A DNA stretch of 5,234 nt from Bacillota bacterium (GTDB lineage: Bacteria; Bacillota; Sulfobacillia; Sulfobacillales; Sulfobacillaceae), in contig JAKADI010000180.1 in NCBI GenBank assembly GCA_021820675.1, forward strand, positions 1 through 5,234, written 5' to 3'. The notes under the pieces were generated by a model, which did not search any database, was not told the origin of the DNA, and saw only the letters and a list, made by a program, of their open reading frames with translations. Below are positions 1-5,234 of the stretch, one piece after another; within the stretch, counting starts at the first letter, position 1, and each line of letters opens with the position of its first letter. Made by a program: the position numbers and the translations under genes.

Positions 1-46
1 GGTTCTTACCTACACTATACCCATTGCGCCCATCGTATTCAAACGA

Positions 47-74
47 GCGGGGTGGGTTTACTACCGGCACCCGC
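47..74 (-). terminator. Imperfect hairpin after the double-GHKL gene
   Basis: GCGGGTG and CACCCCGC pair over 7 bp with one bulged G, and an inner CC-bulged GGT/ACC extension closes a short loop. It starts about 26 bases past the TAG stop on the minus strand and is followed by TCGTTTGAAT, a poor T tract. It is a possible weak terminator. Nothing else is recognisable in positions 1-99. Confidence 0.3.
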
Positions 75-99
75 GCTATATAAGTCCCCAAAAGCTGGA

Positions 100-2505
100 C
101 TACGAATCTTCAACCGCTGTGTCGTCCGAGTCTTGAAACCCAAACGGATAGCGCGCTACCGGCGCGGCCTTATGCAAGGTCCCGATCGCAGTATCGATCC
201 ATCGGCTATTGTCGCCGTTATCCAGTAGATGCAAGGATGAACTGACCACACCGTCCCAGCGGGAAAACGCGAAGAGGCCGATCATTTGCGTCAACGCGTA
301 CTGGAATTCCGTGGTGAGGTCTTTCGCGCCGGTTGCGCGATGGGTGAGTTCGTGGAGCAAGGTTGCGACCCATTGAGTGGGATCGTCCAGCAAGCTTTCG
401 CGCAGGTAAATGGCGTCTTCTTGGCTGTCGTAAAGGCCGAGCGTGCGGTCCTCTTGATCATCCGGGGTATAGCTGTGTACGGGAACGTCCGCCGGCAGCC
501 ATCCGATCCTTTGCGCCGCTTGCACGTAGGTTTCCCATAGTTTTTGTCGCTGCTCGCTGCGTTGATGCTCACGCTCGGCTTTCGTGGGTCGTTTGTGACC
601 GACACGTGTGCTTTGCGGAATTCCCACGCGGCGCAGTAGCGCCTCGACCCCATTGGGCAGGGTAGGTGTGAGATGGTATCCCACGTACTGCGCACGCACG
701 TTGGCATCGGATAATGCATCGCGGACCGCCAACTTCGTTCCCCAACAGGCCCGGGCCGCGTCCCGCCACAAGGCATAGTTTTCACGGGGAACGCTGGGAG
801 TGACGCGGAAATCAAACGCGTCAGGGTGCCGGGCGGCAGCTTTGAAGTACGTGCTGAGCGTATCGGCATCGGTCATCTCAGCCCACACCTTCGCCACGGC
901 GTTGGGATACTGCCAGCGGTTTTTCACGAGGGATGCATCCATGTATTCGCTCAAATCATAGGCAAAGGCGTAAGGTTCCTCATGGGCGAGGGCCATGCCG
1001 CGAAAGAATAGAGCGTTGCTTCCTTCGATGAGCCCGCCCGCCAAGGGTTCACGGGGTTGGAAAGCGAGAAACCGCTGGCGCAATGTGTGTACTTCTTTAG
1101 CTGTAGCCTCCGGAATTTCGATGCTCGTTCCGCGTGTTCGGGTGTTCTCGGACCAGGAGACGGTCCAGAGGGGAATGTTCCACGGCGGTTGGGGTGTGAA
1201 TGCGGCGAGGTAGGTGCGTCCGACGGTGTGGATGACAATCCCTTGCGGAACCAGGGCGGTGAGTCGCACCCAGGCTTCTTTGAGGCCGGTGCCGAATTGC
1301 CCAATACTGCGGGTGGGTTTGTCGTGCTGACCTAACAGGAGGTGTTCGGGTTTGATGCCGGGGCCGTGATCCTCAATAAAGAGCGTATGGGGGACTTTCA
1401 TGAGGTCCACGGCGGTGGGGACTTCATAGCTGATAGTGGGTTCGCCCGCATCAATCGCATTGGCGGCAAGTTCCATGAGCGCATCCATCCGCGTCAGATG
1501 CGCTGCATAGTGGTCGGTGATGGGGAAGGTCCAACTAGATCCATCGTCTGCAGCAGCCGGCGCAATGTTGTGAAGCTGCAATTGACGAAGGGGCGGAATG
1601 CCAGCGTTGTATAGCATGACTTCGAAGTGCGTCGGCAAGTTCCGCAGGAGTGTGTATCCGGCAACTGTAGCCCGGGCAGCGTCATCCAACGTATCGCGGT
1701 CTGTCCACAAGACCGGTTTAGTCCACGCTTGACCTGCCGCGCGTGACAAAAATGGTGGTGCAGTGCGCGGCCACGGGAGCGTAAACTCCCGGGCTAAGGC
1801 GGTGGGATTCCATGCCTTCAGTAAGGCAATCCAAGCGGCTTCCGGCGCGGATACCCAAAAGTTCAGCAATGTGGCTGTCAGCTTGTCCGAATCGACCACG
1901 GTGCGGTCCCGGTTGGTCAGGGTCTTGTCCGTCATTGTGTACGTGAAAGGGCTGTTGATATCGGTGGCCTTGAGTCCATTGATGAAGATCGCGCCGCCGG
2001 GTGTGTAGAGGTTCGGGGCGACCTGCGTATAGTGGTCTGGATTCCAGAATAACGACTGGGCCGCGTCCCACTCGTCCGGTGTGCAGGCCACGGTGACGGA
2101 GGTGCCGCGTGTGCGGGTGTTGGGGGTCATGGTCAAGACCAGCACCGGCCGCGACCCATAGGCCGCTTTGACTTGGAACGAAGGGACAATGGAGAACCCG
2201 ACAGTGTCGACCTGGCAAAACCGCTGCTCGGCCGCGGCGCATTTGAGCGCGAGTTTGAGGCCTTCACCAAATTGGCCGATCGCGTCATCACCCTTCACGC
2301 TTACACCTAAGAGCAGATGTTCGCGCGACAGGCCGGCTCCTCCGTCGGAAATGGTCAAATGGCCGGTCGCCGCGTCGAAGACGGCTTTGGCCTGCCCGAC
2401 GTCGAGCGCATTGCTATAGAGTTCACGAATCGCATCGACTATCGTCCAGTGAGATACGTAGGACTCAACTAAGGGGTAAACGAGTTCATCTGAAGCAGGT
2501 GACAT
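100..2505 (-). CDS. Tandem GHKL ATPase protein with C-terminal HExxH zincin-like domain (801 aa)
   Basis: Two homologous modules of about 310 residues are followed by a protease-like tail. Module 1 (about 8-310) has the GHKL N box E28-x3-N32-x2-D35, G1 box D54-x-G-x-G58 and G2 box G78-x2-G81-x-G83. Module 2 (about 327-635) has E345/N349/D352, D379/G381/G383 and G402/G405/G407. Both carry NTRTRGTS (129-136, 454-461). In GHKL families (gyrase B, Hsp90, MutL, MORC) these residues bind ATP-Mg, and the N-box Glu is the catalytic base, so both sites look active. A charged linker (about 637-660) leads to HELTH at 718-722, a zinc-metallopeptidase motif, with E733 a possible third ligand. No signal peptide or membrane segment is apparent. 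The start is the ATG at 2505, seven bases after AAAAAGGAAG; the upstream in-frame ATG at 2526 would put that site inside the gene. Stop is TAG. The opening YVSHW...REL.SNALD recalls phage-encoded GHKL proteins from memory. Substrate and role are unknown. Confidence 0.9.
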   Translation of the reverse strand: MSPASDELVYPLVESYVSHWTIVDAIRELYSNALDVGQAKAVFDAATGHLTISDGGAGLSREHLLLGVSVKGDDAIGQFGEGLKLALKCAAAEQRFCQVDTVGFSIVPSFQVKAAYGSRPVLVLTMTPNTRTRGTSVTVACTPDEWDAAQSLFWNPDHYTQVAPNLYTPGGAIFINGLKATDINSPFTYTMTDKTLTNRDRTVVDSDKLTATLLNFWVSAPEAAWIALLKAWNPTALAREFTLPWPRTAPPFLSRAAGQAWTKPVLWTDRDTLDDAARATVAGYTLLRNLPTHFEVMLYNAGIPPLRQLQLHNIAPAAADDGSSWTFPITDHYAAHLTRMDALMELAANAIDAGEPTISYEVPTAVDLMKVPHTLFIEDHGPGIKPEHLLLGQHDKPTRSIGQFGTGLKEAWVRLTALVPQGIVIHTVGRTYLAAFTPQPPWNIPLWTVSWSENTRTRGTSIEIPEATAKEVHTLRQRFLAFQPREPLAGGLIEGSNALFFRGMALAHEEPYAFAYDLSEYMDASLVKNRWQYPNAVAKVWAEMTDADTLSTYFKAAARHPDAFDFRVTPSVPRENYALWRDAARACWGTKLAVRDALSDANVRAQYVGYHLTPTLPNGVEALLRRVGIPQSTRVGHKRPTKAEREHQRSEQRQKLWETYVQAAQRIGWLPADVPVHSYTPDDQEDRTLGLYDSQEDAIYLRESLLDDPTQWVATLLHELTHRATGAKDLTTEFQYALTQMIGLFAFSRWDGVVSSSLHLLDNGDNSRWIDTAIGTLHKAAPVARYPFGFQDSDDTAVEDS

Positions 2506-2512
2506 GACAACA

Positions 2513-2522
2513 CTTCCTTTTT
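2513..2522 (-). promoter_or_regulatory. Ribosome binding site of the double-GHKL gene
   Basis: AAAAAGGAAG lies seven bases before the ATG at 2505. It decides against the in-frame ATG at 2526, which has no comparable site upstream and would place this purine run within the coding sequence. Confidence 0.75.
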
Positions 2523-2545
2523 CCATGAATCGGCCAATACGAAAG

Positions 2546-2565
2546 GCTGCCCCCAGCAGGGCAGC
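2546..2565 (-). terminator. GC-rich hairpin in the leader of the double-GHKL gene
   Basis: GCTGCCC and GGGCAGC form a perfect 7-bp stem around a 6-base loop. Outside it CGAA and TTCG can pair across a small internal loop. It begins 6 bases after the stop of the 24-codon frame and ends about 40 bases before the next start. On the minus strand it is followed by CTTTCGTATT, only a weak T tract, so it may be a leaky terminator, an attenuator or an mRNA-stabilising stem rather than a full stop. Confidence 0.45.
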
Positions 2566-2571
2566 ATTCGG

Positions 2572-2646
2572 TCAAAAGAAGTCTGCGTGCGCGATGATCG
2601 GCTCAGACTGCCGCTGAAACCGTGTGAGTTCGAGCCATGTGATCAT
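2572..2646 (-). CDS. 24-residue small protein, ATGA-coupled to the preceding frame
   Basis: This short frame begins with the ATG of an ATGA that also holds the TGA stop of the preceding frame, the classic layout for translational coupling. It encodes 24 residues (MITWLELTRFQR, then a segment ending in HADFF) and stops with TGA. A GC hairpin follows almost at once. There are no cysteines and no obvious membrane segment. I do not recognise it and there is no independent strong ribosome site, so expression would depend on termination of the upstream frame. It could be a chance open stretch, but the overlap and the hairpin just after the stop favour a real gene. Confidence 0.4.
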   Translation of the reverse strand: MITWLELTRFQRQSEPIIAHADFF

Positions 2647-2819
2647 GCGCCGTACAGGGACGGTGGCTGATCGCGGATCTCGAGTCCGATGCTGGGCGCA
2701 CTCATAATGAAACGGCCATCGACGAGTGCCTGTCCCGCAATGCCCAGACGGTCACGACAGACCTTTACGGCGTCTGCCTCGGACGGGGCGGCACGAACGC
2801 TGCCTAAGAGAAGGAGTCT
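2643..2819 (-). CDS. Hypothetical small protein frame lacking a normal start (up to 58 aa)
   Basis: The frame is open from just after a TGA (2822-2820) to a TGA at 2645-2643. It reads like protein from about 2801 on (SVRAAPSEADAVKVCRDR, later GQALVDGRFIM and SIGLEIRDQPPSLYGA). The first ATG is at 2705, leaving only 20 residues and lacking a clear ribosome site; no ATG, GTG or TTG lies upstream in frame. It overlaps the last 16 bases of the zinc-protein gene in the -1 frame. It is therefore the tail of a -1 frameshifted product of that gene, a gene with a non-standard start, or a gene with a small deletion or sequence error near its 5' end. The stop overlaps the next start as ATGA. Family not recognised. 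Confidence 0.4.
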   Translation of the reverse strand, partial: RLLLLGSVRAAPSEADAVKVCRDRLGIAGQALVDGRFIMSAPSIGLEIRDQPPSLYGA

Positions 2820-2971
2820 TCAATCGTCTCTCCCAACTCTTCGAGCTCCTGACGGCCGCGGCCATTAGGCCAACCACAAAAGCAACGGACCAGGCCTTTG
2901 TGGTGGCCGCACTGCACACAAATGTCGGCACCACAATAGCGGTCGTAGTCATACTTATGCTGACATGCCAT
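2804..2971 (-). CDS. Cys/His-rich zinc-binding microprotein (55 aa)
   Basis: This 55-residue protein has C3-x-H5, C13, C18-x2-C21, H23/H24 and C30-x-C32, enough ligands for one or two structural zinc sites in a ribbon- or knuckle-like fold. The sequence RCFCGW is followed by an acidic tail (QELEELGETIED). Similar small proteins occur in mobile-element and environmental genomes by my recollection, without assigned function; protein-protein or nucleic-acid contact is a reasonable guess. The start is the ATG at 2971, eight bases after AAAGGAAG. A TTG 26 codons further up (3049) keeps the frame open but would bury this ribosome site. It is the first gene after the terminator at 3092-3118 and the likely head of the group leading to the double-GHKL gene. 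Stop is TAG. Confidence 0.75.
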   Translation of the reverse strand: MACQHKYDYDRYCGADICVQCGHHKGLVRCFCGWPNGRGRQELEELGETIEDSFS

Positions 2972-2979
2972 AAGAGGAT

Positions 2980-2987
2980 CTTCCTTT
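2980..2987 (-). promoter_or_regulatory. Ribosome binding site of the zinc-binding microprotein
   Basis: AAAGGAAG lies eight bases before the ATG at 2971. It selects that ATG over the longer open frame upstream and matches the style of the site before the double-GHKL gene. Confidence 0.7.
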
Positions 2988-3091
2988 CGTGAGGATAGTA
3001 GGATTAGCGCATGTGACCCAGGGGTTTCGATAAGTCTTCCGCGAACCAACGACGGTGCTCACACCACCAACCGAAACGGCATTCCGAATCC

Positions 3092-3118
3092 AACAAAAAG
3101 CGCCGCAAGCGCGGCGCT
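3092..3118 (-). terminator. Rho-independent terminator, minus strand
   Basis: On the minus strand AGCGCCGC and GCGGCGCT make a perfect 8-bp GC-rich stem with a 4-base loop, followed directly by TTTTGTT (five Ts counting the last stem base). It lies 16 bases past the TAA of the interrupted frame at 3135-3287, so it closes that transcript and separates it from the zinc-protein gene. On the plus strand no T tract follows. Confidence 0.85.
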
Positions 3119-3134
3119 GTACGGAGATAGGCAT

Positions 3135-3287
3135 TTATTGCCCGTCCGGTGCGAGATGTCGCAACATGTCAAGGAAGTCATGATGCGCCCCATTCACGCG
3201 GACAAGGATGTCATTGCGCAACTGTAGCAAGCGTCTAATGAGGGAGGCGGGGAGGCCGTCGACCCGTCAATGAATCGCAAGAGCCAT
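3135..3287 (-). pseudogene. Interrupted small gene or gene remnant upstream of the terminator
   Basis: Reading from ATG at 3287 gives six codons (MALAIH), then TGA (3269-3267), then an unbroken protein-like frame of 43 codons: RVDGLPASLIRRLLQL, then RNDILVRVNGAHHDFL, then DMLRHLAPDGQ and TAA. The middle is helical and leucine/arginine-rich. The intrinsic terminator follows at normal distance, which supports this as the true 3' end of a minus-strand gene. AGGG lies 5 bases before the ATG, a weak ribosome site. Either the TGA is a nonsense mutation, or the segment is the 3' end of a gene whose 5' part was lost or shifted out of frame. The 5' part overlaps, antisense, the open frame ahead of the plus-strand gene. 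No family recognised. Confidence 0.4.
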
Positions 3288-3319
3288 TAGAGCCCTATCC
3301 AGAACTCGGAGACCCGGGC

Positions 3320-3726
3320 GTGTTCATTGCCGACTTTACTCGAGAGCCGCGCACACATACGGGTCACGTATTATACGTTCATGCGGATCTTTCCCAGCCC
3401 GGTTCTTGGTCATTCACCGATAAATTTAGTGGATATTTGGGCGTAGGTCCGAAGCGCACCCACAGAAATTTGGGGGGTTATCGAACGAATGGACTGCAAT
3501 AGTACCGGGGATCACCGCGCGGGAGACCACCGATTCCATAGGCGGCCGGCGTTGGTGGCGGGTGACGCGGCATCGCATCGAAATCAACGTCGATTCCGCG
3601 CTACCGTTCGGTAAAGTTTGGATTGCCCGCGTGCCCCTTGCCCTAGGCTGGCCCGACGCGGAAACCCGGGTAGATTTGTTTCGGCGCGGCCTCTTTCGCC
3701 CAGGGCATGAGCGGATGCTCTTCTAA
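3320..3726 (+). pseudogene. Unknown protein split by a -1 shift at a poly-G tract (135 aa if joined)
   Basis: This is the only plus-strand gene. From GTG at 3320 (GGAG eight bases before) the frame runs 60 codons to TAG at 3500-3502, beginning VFIADFTREPRTHTGHVLYV. At AAATTTGGGGGGT (3466-3478) a -1 step moves to a second protein-like frame (LSNEWTAIVPGITARETTDS, later GKVWIARVPLALGWPDAETR) ending with TAA at 3724-3726. The joined product is 135 residues, rich in aromatic and arginine residues, with no membrane segment and no family I recognise. The first frame is open back to 3242 and also protein-like there (EPLEPYPELGDPG), so the true start may be earlier. After TAA the second frame stays open (PYPERQLVQPAGRG), a sign of further decay or chance. 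It could be a decayed gene, a programmed frameshift, a phase-variable tract or a miscounted G run. Confidence 0.55.
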
Positions 3727-3786
3727 CCATATCCCGAGCGACAGTTGGTGCAACCCGCCGGACGCGGTGTTAGCGAAAAGCTGGTG

Positions 3787-4539
3787 CTAAGAGGACGTAA
3801 TGTCACCAGGAATGGACGTATGGGGTGCTTTAGCAGGTCGCCCGAGGAGAAAACCCTGGCCATAGGGAACGCCAAGGTCGCGCAAAGTGCGTAGTTCGTC
3901 CTCCGTTTCGATGCCCTCCGCCACCATCTTGACGTCTAGATGGTCGCACATGGATACCATATGGGCCACGACAATGCGGCGGTCGCGATCCTGGTGCAGT
4001 TTGGAGACGACACTGCGGTCGAGTTTGACGATGTCTGGCCGAAGCGCCAACAGAGCTCCGACACCGCTGTACCCTGCGCCATAATCGTCCAGCGCAATTC
4101 CGAAGCCCGCGCGTCGCCAGCATTGGACTTCGTCCATGAGCGCCAGGTTGTCCATGATCGGTTGGCGTTCGGAGACTTCGATTACCAGACGACCAGGCTC
4201 TACGGACACGTCGGGCGGCACAATCGATAGGGGACCATGAGTAATGTCGACATTGATGAATAATTGGTGTTTCGAAGGAATATCCGCCAGCCGTCGAACA
4301 GCAAGGTGACGGGTATGCGCTTCCAATTGCGCGCGCTGATTGGTGCGCGTCGCTTCGGCAAAGAGGGCCGTCGGCGACTCCCATGGGGAGCCTTCAGGGC
4401 CACGTAGCAGCGCCTCATGGGCGATAATGCGCCCTGTCTCCAAATGAACAATAGGTTGGAGGGCGATCCATGTCTGCGATATCAAGTTGTCTTGAGGATC
4501 GTACCTGAACCGAGTCACTTTATCCCTATTCTCGCCCAA
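3787..4539 (-). CDS. Stand-alone EAL-domain cyclic-di-GMP phosphodiesterase (250 aa)
   Basis: One EAL domain spans nearly the whole protein (about 20-240), with no GGDEF, PAS or membrane segment, so it is probably cytosolic. EAL enzymes hydrolyse cyclic di-GMP to linear pGpG with Mg or Mn. The motif is E42-A-L-L-R46. Other expected metal- and substrate-binding residues are present: Q28, N96 (FINVD), E121 (VIEVSER), D151-D152 (ALDDYGAGYS), K172 (VKLDRS), E208 (VAEGIE) and Q228 (YGQGF). Catalytic competence is therefore likely. The start is TTG at 4539, eight bases after AAAAGGAA; GTG at residue 8 is a weaker alternative. The short N-terminal stretch before the domain (about 20 residues) is too small for a sensor, so control probably comes through expression by the regulator gene 62 bases upstream. 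Stop is TAG; no clear terminator follows. Confidence 0.93.
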   Translation of the reverse strand: MGENRDKVTRFRYDPQDNLISQTWIALQPIVHLETGRIIAHEALLRGPEGSPWESPTALFAEATRTNQRAQLEAHTRHLAVRRLADIPSKHQLFINVDITHGPLSIVPPDVSVEPGRLVIEVSERQPIMDNLALMDEVQCWRRAGFGIALDDYGAGYSGVGALLALRPDIVKLDRSVVSKLHQDRDRRIVVAHMVSMCDHLDVKMVAEGIETEDELRTLRDLGVPYGQGFLLGRPAKAPHTSIPGDITSS

Positions 4540-4547
4540 TGGTGGGA

Positions 4548-4555
4548 TTCCTTTT
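4548..4555 (-). promoter_or_regulatory. Ribosome binding site supporting the TTG start of the EAL gene
   Basis: AAAAGGAA lies eight bases before TTG at 4539. No ATG is available near the beginning of the frame, so this site decides the unusual start. Confidence 0.7.
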
Positions 4556-4575
4556 CCAAAGAGGTGACAAATTTC

Positions 4576-4595
4576 ACCCCGAATCGTATCGGGGT
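4576..4595 (-). other. Hairpin between the regulator and EAL genes
   Basis: ACCCCGA and TCGGGGT form a 7-bp stem with a 6-base loop inside the 62-base gap. On the minus strand GAAATTTGTC follows, not a real T tract. It may be a partial terminator or processing site that sets the ratio of the two genes, or may be incidental. Confidence 0.35.
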
Positions 4596-4601
4596 CTTGA
4601 G

Positions 4602-5141
4602 CTACAGCTGGTGGGAGGAGAGGGGAACCGCCACCGAGTCCACCGATGCCAGCGGGATGCGCAGATGCGCTTGTAATTCACGAGTATCCAAATTGAAAGC
4701 GACGGAGGTTGTGGACACCAGGAGGAAGTCTACTAACTGGCCATCTTCCAACTGCTGTACGCGGAGTATTAGCGCATCATCGTCATCGACGTCGCAATGC
4801 CATATCTCTTCCCAGGCAAGATGGAACTCGGTCGTAATGTTCGGTAAAGAGACCCGGGCAATTTCATAGGCTAACCGGCGGACGAGTGGCCGGAACGCAA
4901 ACACTAACGACCACAGTACATTTTCCTGAAGTGTCGGTGTGGATCCGACTAACGTCACGATGCCCGATCGTGCGACGGTATCCGAGGGGCGACGAATACC
5001 GGATTCGACCTGTGTGAGCAGTGCGCATGAAATGTTGAGCTGGCGTGCCAGATGTCGGCCGCTTCCCCAACCCGCCTGCTTGCGCGCATTCCGTAATAAA
5101 ATCCCCCAGCGCCGGGGAATTGTTATGTTCTCGGCATCCAT
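4602..5141 (-). CDS. XRE-like helix-turn-helix regulator with unknown C-terminal domain (179 aa)
   Basis: Residues about 13-60 (from the ATG at 5141) resemble a Cro/CI-type HTH: LLRNARKQAG leads into RHLARQLNISCALLTQVESG and then IRRPSD, matching the usual order of a helix with R-x2-Q, the 'LA..L.iS...ls..E.G' recognition helix and the 'R.P' end. The rest (about 70-179) has a helical stretch rich in W, F and R (VLWSLVFAFRPLVRRLAYE), then an acidic, probably beta-rich part (DVDDDDALILRVQQLEDGQL) that could bind a ligand or dimerise; no family recognised. GGAG (5154-5157) lies 12 bases before this ATG, rather far. The frame is open to the window edge (TTG at 5234), so the protein may be longer and cut. 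TAG is followed after 62 bases by the EAL gene, suggesting an operon and control of cyclic di-GMP turnover. Confidence 0.75.
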   Translation of the reverse strand: MDAENITIPRRWGILLRNARKQAGWGSGRHLARQLNISCALLTQVESGIRRPSDTVARSGIVTLVGSTPTLQENVLWSLVFAFRPLVRRLAYEIARVSLPNITTEFHLAWEEIWHCDVDDDDALILRVQQLEDGQLVDFLLVSTTSVAFNLDTRELQAHLRIPLASVDSVAVPLSSHQL

Positions 5142-5234
5142 ACTTCGCAACCACTCCTTTTTACCAATCGTTGGCCCAAACATCGCCGCCCAGATGGCGC
5201 GTTTCCACTCGTGCGCTTCCTGGACACTATCCAA
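5142..5234 (-). other. Upstream region or possible N-terminal extension of the regulator
   Basis: The regulator's frame continues open through these 93 bases and would add 31 residues (with EAHEWKRAIWAAMFGP, plausibly a helix), starting at a TTG on the very edge or beyond. AAAAAGGAG at 5154-5162 argues for the ATG at 5141 instead. I see no convincing promoter. Confidence 0.35.

Noticed and set aside
2506..2526. ATG at 2526 as start of the double-GHKL gene.
   Set aside because: The strong ribosome site AAAAAGGAAG lies between it and the ATG at 2505, with correct spacing only for the latter.
2726..2992. Plus-strand 88-codon frame with a hydrophobic stretch that could be taken for a membrane protein.
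   Set aside because: It is antisense to the zinc protein and the following small frame, has no ribosome site, and its hydrophobic part is the complement of Cys/His-rich codons.
2972..3049. Longer zinc protein starting at TTG 3049.
   Set aside because: It would add 26 residues without metal ligands and bury AAAGGAAG inside the gene; the ATG at 2971 is well placed.
3046..3287. TGA read as a sense codon (tryptophan), since two minus-strand frames (TGA at 3269-3267, and one upstream of the zinc gene) look protein-like on both sides of TGA and the four main genes end in TAG.
   Set aside because: The three large genes contain many tryptophans, all from TGG, with no internal TGA, which would be very unlikely if TGA were freely used. 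Two small frames also end sensibly at TGA.
3763..3788. Inverted repeat TTAGC/GCTAA near the end of the EAL gene as a terminator.
   Set aside because: Only 5 bp with an 11-base loop, no GC-rich stem and no T tract in either direction.
4417..4869. Plus-strand 150-codon frame opposite the regulator and EAL genes.
   Set aside because: Antisense to two well-supported genes; serine/cysteine-rich composition with no domain and no good start site.
1..5234. CRISPR array, tRNA, rRNA, transposase or attachment site.
   Set aside because: No regularly spaced direct repeats, no recognisable RNA gene and no mobile-element protein or terminal inverted repeat were found by reading both strands.

Overview
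The window is bacterial DNA of middling to high GC with close-packed genes, nearly all on the minus strand. Start sites carry clear Shine-Dalgarno sequences of one style (AAAGGAAG, AAAAGGAA, AAAAAGGAG), one gene starts with TTG, and stops are mostly TAG. A complete EAL-domain protein argues for a bacterium. The strong ribosome sites hint at a Gram-positive (Firmicutes-like) host, but I cannot name a taxon. A multidomain ATPase of unfamiliar architecture, several very small genes and two interrupted reading frames suggest an accessory region (plasmid, phage remnant or island). No integrase, capsid, replication or transposase gene is visible.

Layout, right to left in the minus-strand direction. 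5234-4602: a helix-turn-helix (XRE-like) regulator, perhaps cut by the window edge. 4539-3787: a stand-alone EAL protein with every catalytic residue of a cyclic-di-GMP phosphodiesterase, 62 bases behind the regulator and probably in its operon. 3242-3726: the only plus-strand gene, unrecognised, readable only through a -1 shift at an A3T3G6 tract. 3287-3135: a minus-strand frame broken by TGA, ending just before a good intrinsic terminator (3118-3092). 2971-2804: a 55-residue cysteine/histidine-rich, probably zinc-binding protein. 2819-2643: an open frame without a usual start. 2646-2572: a 24-residue frame joined to the previous one by an ATGA overlap. 2565-2546: a hairpin. 2505-100: an 801-residue protein made of two complete GHKL ATPase modules in tandem plus a C-terminal HExxH zinc-protease-like domain.

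The zinc-binding microprotein, the two small frames and the double-GHKL/HExxH protein run in the same direction with short gaps, so they may be one transcription unit starting after the 3092-3118 terminator. That cassette is the best candidate for an undescribed system. Its role is unknown; an ATP-driven conformational switch coupled to a protease is a hypothesis only. The regulator/EAL pair looks like an ordinary small signalling operon.
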